NCBI RefSeq assembly: GCF_014161445.1
Contig: NZ_JABBXA010000002.1
Coordinates: forward strand, 124,001 to 188,000
DNA: 64,000 nucleotides
Origin: Microbispora sp. H13382
Lineage (GTDB): Bacteria; Actinomycetota; Actinomycetes; Streptosporangiales; Streptosporangiaceae
Direction of reading: 5' to 3'
The stretch's first letter is position 1, and every line of letters begins with the position of its first letter. The translations under genes and the position numbers were made by a program. Below the pieces are notes generated by a model that saw nothing but the letters and a program-made list of their open reading frames with translations, did no database searches and was not told the DNA's origin. Positions 17,386 to 24,994 of this stretch are shown here, piece by piece.

Positions 17386-18024
17386 ATGGAGACCCTCGTC
17401 GTCGACCACCCGCTCGTCGCCCACAAGCTCACCACTCTCCGCGACGTGCGGACCGACTCGCCGACGTTCCGCCGCCTGGCCGACGAGCTGGTCACCCTGC
17501 TCGCCTACGAGGCCACCAGGGACGTGCGGGTCACCGACGTCACGGTCGACACGCCGCTCACCCCCGCCAGCGGCGTACGGCTGGCGCGGCCCGCGCCGCT
17601 CGTGGTCCCGATCCTGCGCGCCGGGCTGGGGATGCTCGACGGGATGACCCGGCTCCTGCCGACCGCCGAGGTGGGTTTCCTCGGGATGATCCGCGACGAG
17701 TCCACGCTGCAGGCTCAGACGTACGCCACCCGGCTGCCGGAGGACCTGTCCGGCCGGCAGTGCTACGTGCTCGACCCGATGCTCGCGACGGGCGGCACCC
17801 TCGCCGCGGCGATCCACTTCCTGTTCGACCGCGGGGCCCGGGACGTCACCGCGATCTGCCTGCTGGCCGCCCCCGAGGGCGTCGCGTACCTGGACGAGGC
17901 GTTCCGCGGCGGCGACCGGCCGATCCGGGTGGTCACGGCCGCCCTCGACGAGCGGCTGAACGAGAACGGCTACATCGTGCCCGGGCTCGGCGACGCCGGC
18001 GACCGCCTGTACGGCGTCGTCTGA
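17386..18024 (+). CDS. upp: uracil phosphoribosyltransferase
   Basis: A 212-residue enzyme making UMP from uracil and PRPP in pyrimidine salvage. The PRPP loop [10 protein letters not shown] (129-138) and PILRAGLGM (75-83) are diagnostic, and [15 protein letters not shown] near the C-terminus binds uracil. Length is normal. The ATG is the only sensible start, although the AGGAGAGG element lies a long 15 nt upstream. The stop codon begins a degenerate tandem repeat. Confidence 0.96.
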   Translation: METLVVDHPLVAHKLTTLRDVRTDSPTFRRLADELVTLLAYEATRDVRVTDVTVDTPLTPASGVRLARPAPLVVPILRAGLGMLDGMTRLLPTAEVGFLGMIRDESTLQAQTYATRLPEDLSGRQCYVLDPMLATGGTLAAAIHFLFDRGARDVTAICLLAAPEGVAYLDEAFRGGDRPIRVVTAALDERLNENGYIVPGLGDAGDRLYGVV

Positions 18025-18085
18025 ATTCCCCGCGCCCTGGATTCCCCCCGCTCTGATCCCCCGCGGTTTGATTTCCCTTTCCTTT
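18022..18085 (+). repeat. degenerate 16-bp tandem repeat starting at the upp stop codon
   Basis: Four units (16, 16, 15, about 17 bp) of the form TGrwTyCCCCnCnnn start at the upp TGA (18022). Further TGA triplets fall at 18054 and 18069. The transcript is C-rich and G-poor here, like a Rho-utilisation stretch, and no strong hairpin follows. Confidence 0.7.
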
Positions 18086-18145
18086 CGGCGCGGTCCGTCC
18101 ACATCTCACACGTGGTTACACAGCGCGCCCGGTAGGGTACTCACT

Positions 18146-18418
18146 GTGATGACGACGTCACCTCGCGCTCTCGCGAGCGGCGCGCCACCAGGGAGAGCGA
18201 TGATCCAGCATCCGGCCGGCGAGCACTACGAACAGCTCGAGGCCCTGCTCAGGGACGAGTTCGCGGAGGTTCATCCTCCCGCGACGGTGACCCGGTGCGT
18301 TCAGGCCGCCCACCACGGCGCCATCGAGGTCACCGGACACGCGCACCCCGCACTGGTCGAGCGCATCGCCCGCAAGCACCTGCGGGTGCTGGCGACCGCC
18401 GCCGCGGAGCGGGGATGA
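18146..18418 (+). CDS. small three-helix-bundle domain protein
   Basis: A 90-residue protein. The core (VTRCVQAAHHGAIEV, ALVERIARKHLRVLA) resembles the N-terminal three-helix dimerisation domain seen on arsenate-reductase-like phosphatases, here standing alone. TAGGGT ends 7 nt before the GTG, so a leaderless start at 18146 is likely. The ATG one codon later, or an ATG at 18200 after GGGAG, are alternatives. Function is unknown. Confidence 0.65.
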   Translation: MMTTSPRALASGAPPGRAMIQHPAGEHYEQLEALLRDEFAEVHPPATVTRCVQAAHHGAIEVTGHAHPALVERIARKHLRVLATAAAERG

Positions 18419-18489
18419 CGCCGTCGATCGCTCAACCCGTTCGCGGTTAGCCGCTTTACCAAACGGGGCGTCTGGGTAATGTATTAGTC

Positions 18490-18666
18490 ATGGGAGTGGT
18501 GACGGCGGTGCAAGCGAAGAAAGTCATCAAGTGGACGCTCATCGTGTCGGCAGGTTTCTACCTGCTCACAAGACCGACTGACGCGGCCCAAACGGTCCAC
18601 GGAGCCTTCAACGGAATCGTCAGCGCGGCCGACTCGATGGCGCAGTTCTTCGCCACCCTGACATGA
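18490..18666 (+). CDS. small 58-residue membrane-associated protein
   Basis: A short gene with a good promoter: CTTTAC, 17 bp, TAATGT, then 7 nt to the ATG, so probably leaderless. The product has a basic N-terminus (AKKVIKW) followed by a hydrophobic stretch (TLIVSAGFYLL) and an amphipathic tail. Its TGA overlaps the ATG of the PH-domain gene (ATGA), so the two are translationally coupled. That coupling is the main evidence that it is real. Confidence 0.75.
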   Translation: MGVVTAVQAKKVIKWTLIVSAGFYLLTRPTDAAQTVHGAFNGIVSAADSMAQFFATLT

Positions 18667-19193
18667 GACTTGTGACCCACGGGGACTCCGCCCCGTCGTC
18701 GGTCAACCGTTACCTCCTCCCCCACGAACACCAAGTCATCATGGTGCGGCGCCACCCCGCCGTGCTCCTGCGCCCGGTCGCCGAGATCTTCGGTGGGCTC
18801 ATCCTCGCCGGAGTCCTCAGCAAGTTCCTCAGCGACAACGGTGCGAGCCAGGCCCTCGCCCTCGTCTGGTGGGCCTGGCTCCTCCTGCTGGTCCGTTTCG
18901 TATGGAAGGTCGCGGAGTGGTCGGTCGACTACTTCGTCGTCACCTCCCAGCGCATGCTTCTCACCACCGGCCTCATCACGCGCAAGGTCGCGATGATGCC
19001 CCTGAGCAAGGTCACCGACATGAGCTTCCAGCGCTCGCTCCTCGGCCGCATGCTCGGCTACGGCGAGTTCGTGATGGAGTCGGCCGGCCAGGATCAGGCT
19101 TTGCGTACCGTCCCCCACATCCCCTATCCCGAGACCTTGTATCTCGAGGTCTGTCAGATGATCTTCCCCAGCAAGGATGGGGACGACGACTGA
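18663..19193 (+). CDS. bacterial PH domain membrane protein
   Basis: A 176-residue protein with two closely spaced hydrophobic helices (about residues 37-85, including EIFGGLILAGVL and LVWWAWLLLLVRFVW). A bacterial pleckstrin-homology domain follows (DYFVVTSQRMLLTTGLITRKVAMMPLSKVTDMSFQRS). This is the usual YdbT/bPH2 topology. It is coupled to the 58-residue protein upstream. Function is unknown; lipid or protein binding at the inner membrane face is plausible. Confidence 0.88.
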   Translation: MRLVTHGDSAPSSVNRYLLPHEHQVIMVRRHPAVLLRPVAEIFGGLILAGVLSKFLSDNGASQALALVWWAWLLLLVRFVWKVAEWSVDYFVVTSQRMLLTTGLITRKVAMMPLSKVTDMSFQRSLLGRMLGYGEFVMESAGQDQALRTVPHIPYPETLYLEVCQMIFPSKDGDDD

Positions 19194-19262
19194 CGGCGGT
19201 CCGACCGTCCGGTATCTCGTCACCGTGATCGAACCTTCACCGTCGTGATTCTTGACGGAGGG

Positions 19263-19292
19263 TTACACGATTCGGTCGCTTCGTGCCATTAT
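19263..19292 (+). promoter_or_regulatory. candidate sigma-70-type promoter
   Basis: TTACAC (19263-19268), an 18-bp spacer and CATTAT (19287-19292) lie 39 bp before the start of the XRE-TPR gene. The call rests on motif match only. Confidence 0.45.
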
Positions 19293-19331
19293 GGCGACAC
19301 TATTGACCCTTCCCCCGCCCTGTGAGATCAG

Positions 19332-20654
19332 ATGCCGAGTCAGGGAACCATCGGTGACCGCGTCCGCGGATTGCGGTTGAGCAGGCGCATGTCGCAGGCC
19401 CAGTTGGCCGGACCCGACCTATCCGACAGTTACGTCTCACTCATCGAGTCCGGAAAGCGGACGCCAACGCCGGTAGTCGCCCGGCTGCTTGCCGAGCGGC
19501 TCGGTTGCACCACCGAGTTCCTGCTCCACGGGATAGAACCCCGGCAGCGCATCGACACCGAGCTCGGCCTCCGACATGCCGAGCTCGAGTTGTATCACGG
19601 TGATCCCGCCGTGGCGGCCGACCGCTTCGGCGAGATCGTCAAGGCGGCGGGCGAGGACAACGCGATGCTCTCCGCCCACGCGCGGCTCGGTGTGGCGCGG
19701 GCGCTGGAGGCCCAGGGCCGCGTCGGCCGGGCCGTCGAGGCGTACGAGCGGCTACGCCGCGAGGCCACCGCGCACCCCGAGCGCCTCGCCGACCTGCCCT
19801 TGACCATCGCGCTGTGCCGTTGCTACCAGCGGGCCGGCGACCGGCTTCGGGCGCGGGACCTCGGCGCACACGCGCTCGGCCAGGTCGACCGGCTCGGCGT
19901 GATCGAGGGCGAGCTGGCCGTGGCGCTGGCGCTGGCGCTGGTCGAGGCCGAGACCGGCCTGCCGTACGTCGAGCGGGTGCTGTCGACGGCGGGCCCGGAG
20001 CTCGCCGGCGACCGCAGCACGGAGATCCTCGCGCTGTGGCAGGCCAGCGTGACGGCTGCCGAAGGCGAGGACTCGGCGCTGGCCGTGCAGCTCGCCGAGG
20101 ACGCCCTCGCCGCCGGCCGCCCGGCCCGGATCGCCGTCCGCCGCGCCCGCATCGCGATGCACTGGGCTCGCCTCACCGCGACGAATCCCGAAGGCGCCGA
20201 TTTGGACCGAGCCAACGCGCTCGCGAGGTCCGCGGCCGAGGTCTTCGCGGAGTTCCCGGCCGAACGGCAGGAGCACGCGCGGAGCCTTGTGGTGCTGAGT
20301 TCCGTACGGTTCCGGATCGGAGACACGGAATCCGCAGCCGAACTCGCCGATCGGGCACTGCATCTGTTGGACGGCGTCACGGGGACCACCGCGGCCACCG
20401 CGAACATGGTTCTGGCCGAGATCGCGTTGGCACGGTCCGAAGATCCGGCTCCCTTGCTGAACCGGGCACACGACCTGCTGGACGGCGTGACGCCCGACCG
20501 GGAGACCGCCCGGGCCTGGCGCACGCTCGGCGACCTCTGGGGCCAGGCCGGCGCCCTCGACCGGCAGTCAGGGGCATATCGTAGAGCCCTGGAAGCGGTC
20601 GGGATCCGGGTGAACATTCCGGGCTCCATGACCACGACGGTGCTCGCTCGATAG
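19332..20654 (+). CDS. XRE-family regulator with TPR sensor domain
   Basis: A 440-residue protein. An N-terminal helix-turn-helix (about 5-60; RVRGLRLSRRMSQAQLAGPDLSDSYVSLIESGKRTP) is joined to about 370 residues of TPR-like helices. This architecture is common in actinobacterial regulators that bind peptides or protein partners. No membrane segment is visible. It is alone on its strand between a PH-domain gene and a GntR gene. Targets are unknown. Confidence 0.9.
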   Translation: MPSQGTIGDRVRGLRLSRRMSQAQLAGPDLSDSYVSLIESGKRTPTPVVARLLAERLGCTTEFLLHGIEPRQRIDTELGLRHAELELYHGDPAVAADRFGEIVKAAGEDNAMLSAHARLGVARALEAQGRVGRAVEAYERLRREATAHPERLADLPLTIALCRCYQRAGDRLRARDLGAHALGQVDRLGVIEGELAVALALALVEAETGLPYVERVLSTAGPELAGDRSTEILALWQASVTAAEGEDSALAVQLAEDALAAGRPARIAVRRARIAMHWARLTATNPEGADLDRANALARSAAEVFAEFPAERQEHARSLVVLSSVRFRIGDTESAAELADRALHLLDGVTGTTAATANMVLAEIALARSEDPAPLLNRAHDLLDGVTPDRETARAWRTLGDLWGQAGALDRQSGAYRRALEAVGIRVNIPGSMTTTVLAR

Positions 20655-20663
20655 CCTCCCGGG

Positions 20664-20686
20664 GCCTCCGGACTTGTTCTGGAGGC
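20664..20686 (+). terminator. weak hairpin after the XRE-TPR gene
   Basis: GCCTCC and GGAGGC pair around an 11-nt loop, 10 bp after the stop. The stem is short with no T-run, so this is a weak call. Confidence 0.35.
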
Positions 20687-20717
20687 TCTGGAATAATAAG
20701 GGTCTACCACTCATTCC

Positions 20718-20730
20718 ATCATCGGATGAT
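20718..20730. promoter_or_regulatory. candidate GntR operator
   Basis: ATCATC-G-GATGAT is a 13-bp perfect palindrome, 22 bp before the GntR start and just upstream of its ribosome site. Position suggests autoregulation by the FadR-type protein. Confidence 0.5.
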
Positions 20731-20752
20731 TGGCAACCCAAAGGAGGCTGAC

Positions 20753-21442
20753 GTGAGCCTGCGGACGGCGCAGCGGGCGTCTCTCGTGGACCAGGTGATC
20801 GACCAGCTCAAGGAGCAGATCACCTCCGGCTCCTGGCAGATGCATGCCAAGATTCCCACCGAGACGGTGCTCGCCGAGCACCTCGGAGTCGGCAGGAACA
20901 CGGTTCGTGAGGCGGTCCGCGCCCTGACCCACGCCGGGCTGCTCGAATGCCGCCAGGGCGACGGGACCTACGTGCGGGCCACCAGCGAGCTGTCCGGCGC
21001 GATGGCCAGACGGCTGCGGGCGGCCGAGCAGTTGGAGATCCTCGAGGTCCGTCGCGCCCTGGAGGTCGAGGCGGCCCGGCTCGCGGCGACGCGGCGGACC
21101 GACGGCGACGTCGCGTCGATCGAGGCCGCGCTGGCCGCGCGGGAGAAGGCGTGGTCGGACGGCGACCCCGAGGCGTTCGTCGAATCCGATCTCGCCTTCC
21201 ACGTGGCGGTCGTGGAGGCCACGCACAACAGGGTGCTGATCGACCTCTACGTCGACTTCTCGGCGGCGCTGCGCGCGAGCATCGCGGCGGCCGGCGGCTC
21301 CCTGGAGCAGAACTACATCCCCCACGACGCGATCGTGCGCGCGATCGTCGCCGGCGACGCCACCGCGGCCGAGCGGGCCGGCCACGCGTGCATGGAGCAC
21401 ATCCTCATCGCCCTCACCGACTCCGCCACCCTCACGTCCTGA
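20753..21442 (+). CDS. FadR/GntR-family transcriptional regulator
   Basis: A 229-residue GntR regulator of the FCD (FadR) subfamily. The winged helix (LVDQVIDQLKEQITSG, IPTETVLAEHLGVGRNTVREAVRAL) is followed by an all-helical ligand-binding domain with metal-site-like residues (ESDLAFHVAVVEATHN). I chose the GTG with a near-perfect AAAGGAGG 6 nt upstream over an ATG 9 codons earlier, which overlaps the operator. No metabolic gene lies beside it, so the ligand cannot be guessed. Its last codons and stop are duplicated downstream. Confidence 0.92.
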   Translation: MSLRTAQRASLVDQVIDQLKEQITSGSWQMHAKIPTETVLAEHLGVGRNTVREAVRALTHAGLLECRQGDGTYVRATSELSGAMARRLRAAEQLEILEVRRALEVEAARLAATRRTDGDVASIEAALAAREKAWSDGDPEAFVESDLAFHVAVVEATHNRVLIDLYVDFSAALRASIAAAGGSLEQNYIPHDAIVRAIVAGDATAAERAGHACMEHILIALTDSATLTS

Positions 21443-21467
21443 GCCTCACCTCCTGAACCCTCCGCCC
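21430..21467 (+). repeat. 14-bp duplication across the GntR stop codon
   Basis: CCTCACGTCCTGAG (21430-21443, containing the TGA) is followed directly by CCTCACCTCCTGAA (21444-21457) and a third, diverged unit. A second TGA lies 14 nt after the true stop, in another frame. Confidence 0.75.
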
Positions 21468-21504
21468 GGCGGGTCCGTTCCCCACGGCGCCCGCGGGGCC
21501 CTAA

Positions 21505-21570
21505 TCAGGAGAGCACAGTCAGGTAAGCACGGTCAGGCGAGCGGTAAGCGCGGTCAGGCGAGCACGGTCA
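21505..21570 (-). repeat. 14-bp tandem repeat starting at the beta-clamp stop codon
   Basis: Reading on the minus strand, units of TGACCGTGCTCGCC follow one another from the stop codon (TGA at 21570-21568). TGA recurs 14, 35, 49 and 63 nt downstream. One unit carries an extra 7 bp. The recurrent stops cover all three frames. The array lies between the convergent GntR and clamp genes. Confidence 0.9.
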
Positions 21571-22659
21571 GCCGAGCCGCAGCGACATGACGAGGTAGCG
21601 GAACCCGGGGTCCTCGCCCTCGTCGGTGATCAGCGCGGGACGGGTCGGGGATTCCATGTGGATCCGTGCCCGCTCGGTCCCGACGCCTTCGAGCCCGTCG
21701 AGCAGGAAGTGGGGCTGGAAGGCGATCTCGATGTCCGGCCCCTCGAGCTCGGCGTCCACGATCTCCGAGCCCCTGCCGATGTCGCCGCCCCCGGCCCTGA
21801 TCTGCACCTGCCCCTGCGAGAACGCCAGCCGGACCGCGGTGTTGCGCTCGGCGACCAGCACGACCCGCTTGACGGCCTCCACGAACGGCGCCACCGCCAC
21901 GTCGGCGTGGATGCCCCACTCGCCGGTCAGCCGGGAGCGGTAGTCGATGAACTGGTCGTCCAGCAGCCGGACGGTGGTCGTGCGGCCCTGGCTCTCGAAG
22001 CCGGCCACGTTGTCGCCGAGCCCGATCGCCACCTCGCCGCCGCGCAGCGACCGGGCCACCTCGACCAGGACCCGCGCCGGCACGACCACGCCGTGCCGCA
22101 CGTCCTCGCGCTCGGGGTGCCACAGGAACTCGCTCGCGGCGATGCGGTAGCGGTCGGTGGCGGCCATCGCGACCCGCACGCCCTCGATGTCCACCCGGAC
22201 GCCCGTCAGCATGGGCAGCGTGTCGTCGCGGCTGGCGGCGGCCGCGACCTGCCGGATCGCGTCGGCGAACACGCCGCCGCCCACGGCGCCGACCTTCGGC
22301 GGCATCGGCGGCATCGCGGGGAAGTCCTCGTCGGGCATGGTGAGCAGATTGAACTCCACGCTGCCGCAGGCGAGCACCGCCTCGGACCCGCTCGTCGCGA
22401 TCTCGACGGGCCGGGCGGGCAGGCTCCGGGTGATCTCGGCCAGGACCTTGCCGGGGATCAGCACCCGCCCCGGCTCGGCGACATCGGCCTCGACGTCGGC
22501 CCGGGCCGACACGTCGTAGTCGAAGGCGGACACCCGCAGGTCGTCTCCCGCCTCCAGGAGCAGGCCCGCGAGAACGGGCACCGCGGGCCGGGCGGGCAGC
22601 ACCCGGGCCGCCCACGCCACCGCGTCGGCCAGGACGTCGCGGTTCACCTGGAATTTCAT
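21568..22659 (-). CDS. DNA polymerase III beta-clamp paralogue
   Basis: A 363-residue sliding clamp with all three clamp domains. MKFQVNRDVLADAVAWAARVLP opens domain 1. SRDDTLPMLTGVRV and AATDRYRIA are the diagnostic middle motifs. The C-terminus is YLVMSLRLG, where canonical clamps have YLLMPxR. The main dnaN normally lies beside dnaA and recF, which are not in this window, so this is probably a second copy. GGAGGTCGGC before the ATG is a good ribosome site. Many actinobacteria carry extra clamps whose role is unclear. The substitution near the client-binding pocket may change partner choice. Confidence 0.88.
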   Translation of the reverse strand: MKFQVNRDVLADAVAWAARVLPARPAVPVLAGLLLEAGDDLRVSAFDYDVSARADVEADVAEPGRVLIPGKVLAEITRSLPARPVEIATSGSEAVLACGSVEFNLLTMPDEDFPAMPPMPPKVGAVGGGVFADAIRQVAAAASRDDTLPMLTGVRVDIEGVRVAMAATDRYRIAASEFLWHPEREDVRHGVVVPARVLVEVARSLRGGEVAIGLGDNVAGFESQGRTTTVRLLDDQFIDYRSRLTGEWGIHADVAVAPFVEAVKRVVLVAERNTAVRLAFSQGQVQIRAGGGDIGRGSEIVDAELEGPDIEIAFQPHFLLDGLEGVGTERARIHMESPTRPALITDEGEDPGFRYLVMSLRLG

Positions 22660-22727
22660 GCCGACCTCCTGCCTGCGCCACGACTCGCTGTCCAAAGTAG
22701 CGGGCCGCACTGACAATCCCAGTGGCG

Positions 22728-23375
22728 CTACTTGCTGTTGAGGAAGGCGAGCACCGCGAGGACCCTGCGGTTGTCGTCGTCGGAGGGCGCCAGTCCGAGC
22801 TTGCCGAAGATGCTCGCCGTGTGCTTGCCCACCGCGCTGTCGCTGAGGAACAGCCGCTGCCCGATCGCGGCGTTGGACCTGCCCTCCGCCATCAGTTCCA
22901 GCACCTCGCGCTCCCTCGGGGTGAGCCGGCCGAGCGGTTCGTTGCGCGCGTTGCTCGCCAGGAGCCGGGCGATCACCTCGGGGTCCATCGCCGTCCCCCC
23001 GCCCGCGACCCGGCGTACGGCGTCGACGAACTGCTCGCCGTTGAACACCCGGTCCTTCAGCAGGTAGCCGACGCCGCCGGACCCGTCGGCCAGCAGCTCC
23101 CTGGCGTACAGCTGCTCGACGTGCTGGGACAGCACGAGGACCGGCAGCCCCGGCACCTGCCGCCGCGCGGCCAGGGCGGCCTGCAGCCCCTCGTCGGTGA
23201 AGGTCGGCGGGAGCCGTACGTCCACGACGGCCACGTCCGGACGCTCGCCGACCAGCGCCGCGAGCAACTCCGGGCCGGACTCGACCGCCGCCACCACCTC
23301 GAAGCCGTGGGCGCGCAGCAGGGCGACCAGGCCCTCCCTCAGCAGGTGCAGGTCCTCCGCAAGAACTACCCGCAC
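22728..23375 (-). CDS. NarL/FixJ-family response regulator
   Basis: A 215-residue regulator with a receiver domain (AED at 6-8, phospho-acceptor D52 in VVDVRLPP, K in LLKD) and a C-terminal LuxR-type helix-turn-helix (LTPREREVLELMAEGRSNAAIGQRL). The GTG start lies within the end of the kinase gene (10-bp overlap), with GGAGG upstream. It is the partner of the upstream histidine kinase. The likely target is the divergent ABC exporter. Confidence 0.93.
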   Translation of the reverse strand: MRVVLAEDLHLLREGLVALLRAHGFEVVAAVESGPELLAALVGERPDVAVVDVRLPPTFTDEGLQAALAARRQVPGLPVLVLSQHVEQLYARELLADGSGGVGYLLKDRVFNGEQFVDAVRRVAGGGTAMDPEVIARLLASNARNEPLGRLTPREREVLELMAEGRSNAAIGQRLFLSDSAVGKHTASIFGKLGLAPSDDDNRRVLAVLAFLNSK

Positions 23376-24862
23376 CCGCCGCCCTCCGCTTCCCTGCTCC
23401 GCACCGTCGTCGCCAGCGCGACGGCCAGCAGGCCGCCACCGAGCGCAATCATGCCGACGATGACCGGCCACTGGAAGGGCTCGGCCACGTACAGGCCGAG
23501 GAACCAGGACTTCACCGGCGATCCCACCAACTTGAACACCATCGCGACCAGCCCCTGCGGGAACAGCGCGATCGGCCACAGCGCCCAGCAGATCCGGCCG
23601 AAGTAACGCCACGCCGACACCGGCGCCGACCGCACCCGGAACGCCCGCGGCAGCTCTATGACGGCCGTGGTCGGACCGCCCACAGGGCTGTTCACCGCGA
23701 GGACGCCGTCGAAGGCCCCGAGCCTGCGCTCGATGCCGTGCAGACCGGTGCCGCGCTCGGGGTCCGCGCCGCCCTGGCCGTCGTCGGTCACCGTCACGCG
23801 CAGCGCCGGGCCCTGCGCGCTCACGTCCACCCACGCCTCGGTCGCGTCGCCGTGGCGAGCGGCGTTCGCCAGCAGCTCGCTGACCGCGAAGTACGCCGCG
23901 GACTCCAGCGGGGCGGAGGCGCGCTCCGGCAGGTCGACCGTGACGTGGACGCGCAGCGGACTGTCCAGGGCGAGGGCGCGTACGGCGTCACCGAGACCGC
24001 GCTCGGCCAGCACCGGGGGATGGATGCCGCGCACCAGCCGCCGGATCTCCTGCAGCGCGGTCGCCGAGGCCTCACTCGCCTTGCCGAGCAGCGCCCGGGC
24101 GGCCTTCGGGTCGCTTTCCAGCAGTTGCTCGGCCGCGCCGATCGTCATGCCGATCGCGACGAGGCGGGCCTGGGCGCCGTCGTGCAGGTCGCGCTCGATC
24201 CGGCGCAGCTCGGCGGCCTGCGAGTCGACGACCTCGGTGCGCGCCGCGTCCAGGCGGCTGACCTGCTGGGCCAGCCTGGCCTTCTCGGTGGGCCCGAGCA
24301 GCGCGGCGGCGATCCCGCTGTGCGCGCGCACGGCCCACGGGGCGTACCAGTACGCGGTGCTCACCGGCAGCAGGATCCAGGCCGCGCCCGCGGGGTCGCC
24401 CGCGACCAGGCGGACGGCGCCGTACGCGGTCGCGAGCAGCGGTGCGGCGACGAGCAGGCCGCCCATCCACAGATCCCCCATCAGGAAGGCGAAGTCGCGC
24501 CAGGTGGCCGGATCCTTGGTCATCCAGTTCCACCGCTTGTTGAAGGCCGGGATCGTGGGCTTCTTGTAGAGGGTGCGGCCGTCCCGGTACCAGCCGTCAC
24601 CCTGCGGGACCGGTGGGGGCGGCGCGGGCAGATAGGGCTCGTCGATCGATATGCCCGACCATCGCGCGGCCAGCCCGCGTTGCATACGGGTCACGGCCCG
24701 CGCGAGCCGTACGGCCGGCGGGAAGACGACCACCAGGCCGACCAGGAAGGTGAGCAGCACGGCGGCCAGCATCACCAGGCCCGCGACCTGTCCCAGCAGA
24801 GCGAGACCGGCGAGGGCGACGCCCCGGCCGAGGGCGACGAGAGTCGGGCGAGCTGAGGTCAT
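23366..24862 (-). CDS. sensor histidine kinase (HisKA_3 type)
   Basis: A 498-residue kinase. Two N-terminal membrane helices (about 14-50) and two more (about 133-175) frame a sensor region. The dimerisation helix carries the phospho-acceptor H227 in ERDLHDGAQARL. The HATPase has SELLANAARHG and DDGQGG. Unusually, about 85 residues follow the ATPase with two more hydrophobic helices (WPIALFPQGLVAMVFKLV, WPVIVGMIALGGGLLAVAL). It overlaps the response-regulator gene and is divergent from an ABC exporter, as in envelope-stress or antibiotic-sensing modules. The signal is unknown. Confidence 0.9.
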   Translation of the reverse strand: MTSARPTLVALGRGVALAGLALLGQVAGLVMLAAVLLTFLVGLVVVFPPAVRLARAVTRMQRGLAARWSGISIDEPYLPAPPPPVPQGDGWYRDGRTLYKKPTIPAFNKRWNWMTKDPATWRDFAFLMGDLWMGGLLVAAPLLATAYGAVRLVAGDPAGAAWILLPVSTAYWYAPWAVRAHSGIAAALLGPTEKARLAQQVSRLDAARTEVVDSQAAELRRIERDLHDGAQARLVAIGMTIGAAEQLLESDPKAARALLGKASEASATALQEIRRLVRGIHPPVLAERGLGDAVRALALDSPLRVHVTVDLPERASAPLESAAYFAVSELLANAARHGDATEAWVDVSAQGPALRVTVTDDGQGGADPERGTGLHGIERRLGAFDGVLAVNSPVGGPTTAVIELPRAFRVRSAPVSAWRYFGRICWALWPIALFPQGLVAMVFKLVGSPVKSWFLGLYVAEPFQWPVIVGMIALGGGLLAVALATTVRSREAEGGGCG

Positions 24863-24994
24863 GCACCCAGTTTGCGGGCTTCCGCCGGGCCGGCACAGTG
24901 GCCCGGGCCACCCGATGGGGGTGGGGGAAAGTGCACCCCCGCCGGGTCCGCAGACGCATTCCGGGCCGCCCGCCCGCTTTCTAGCGTCGTCGGC

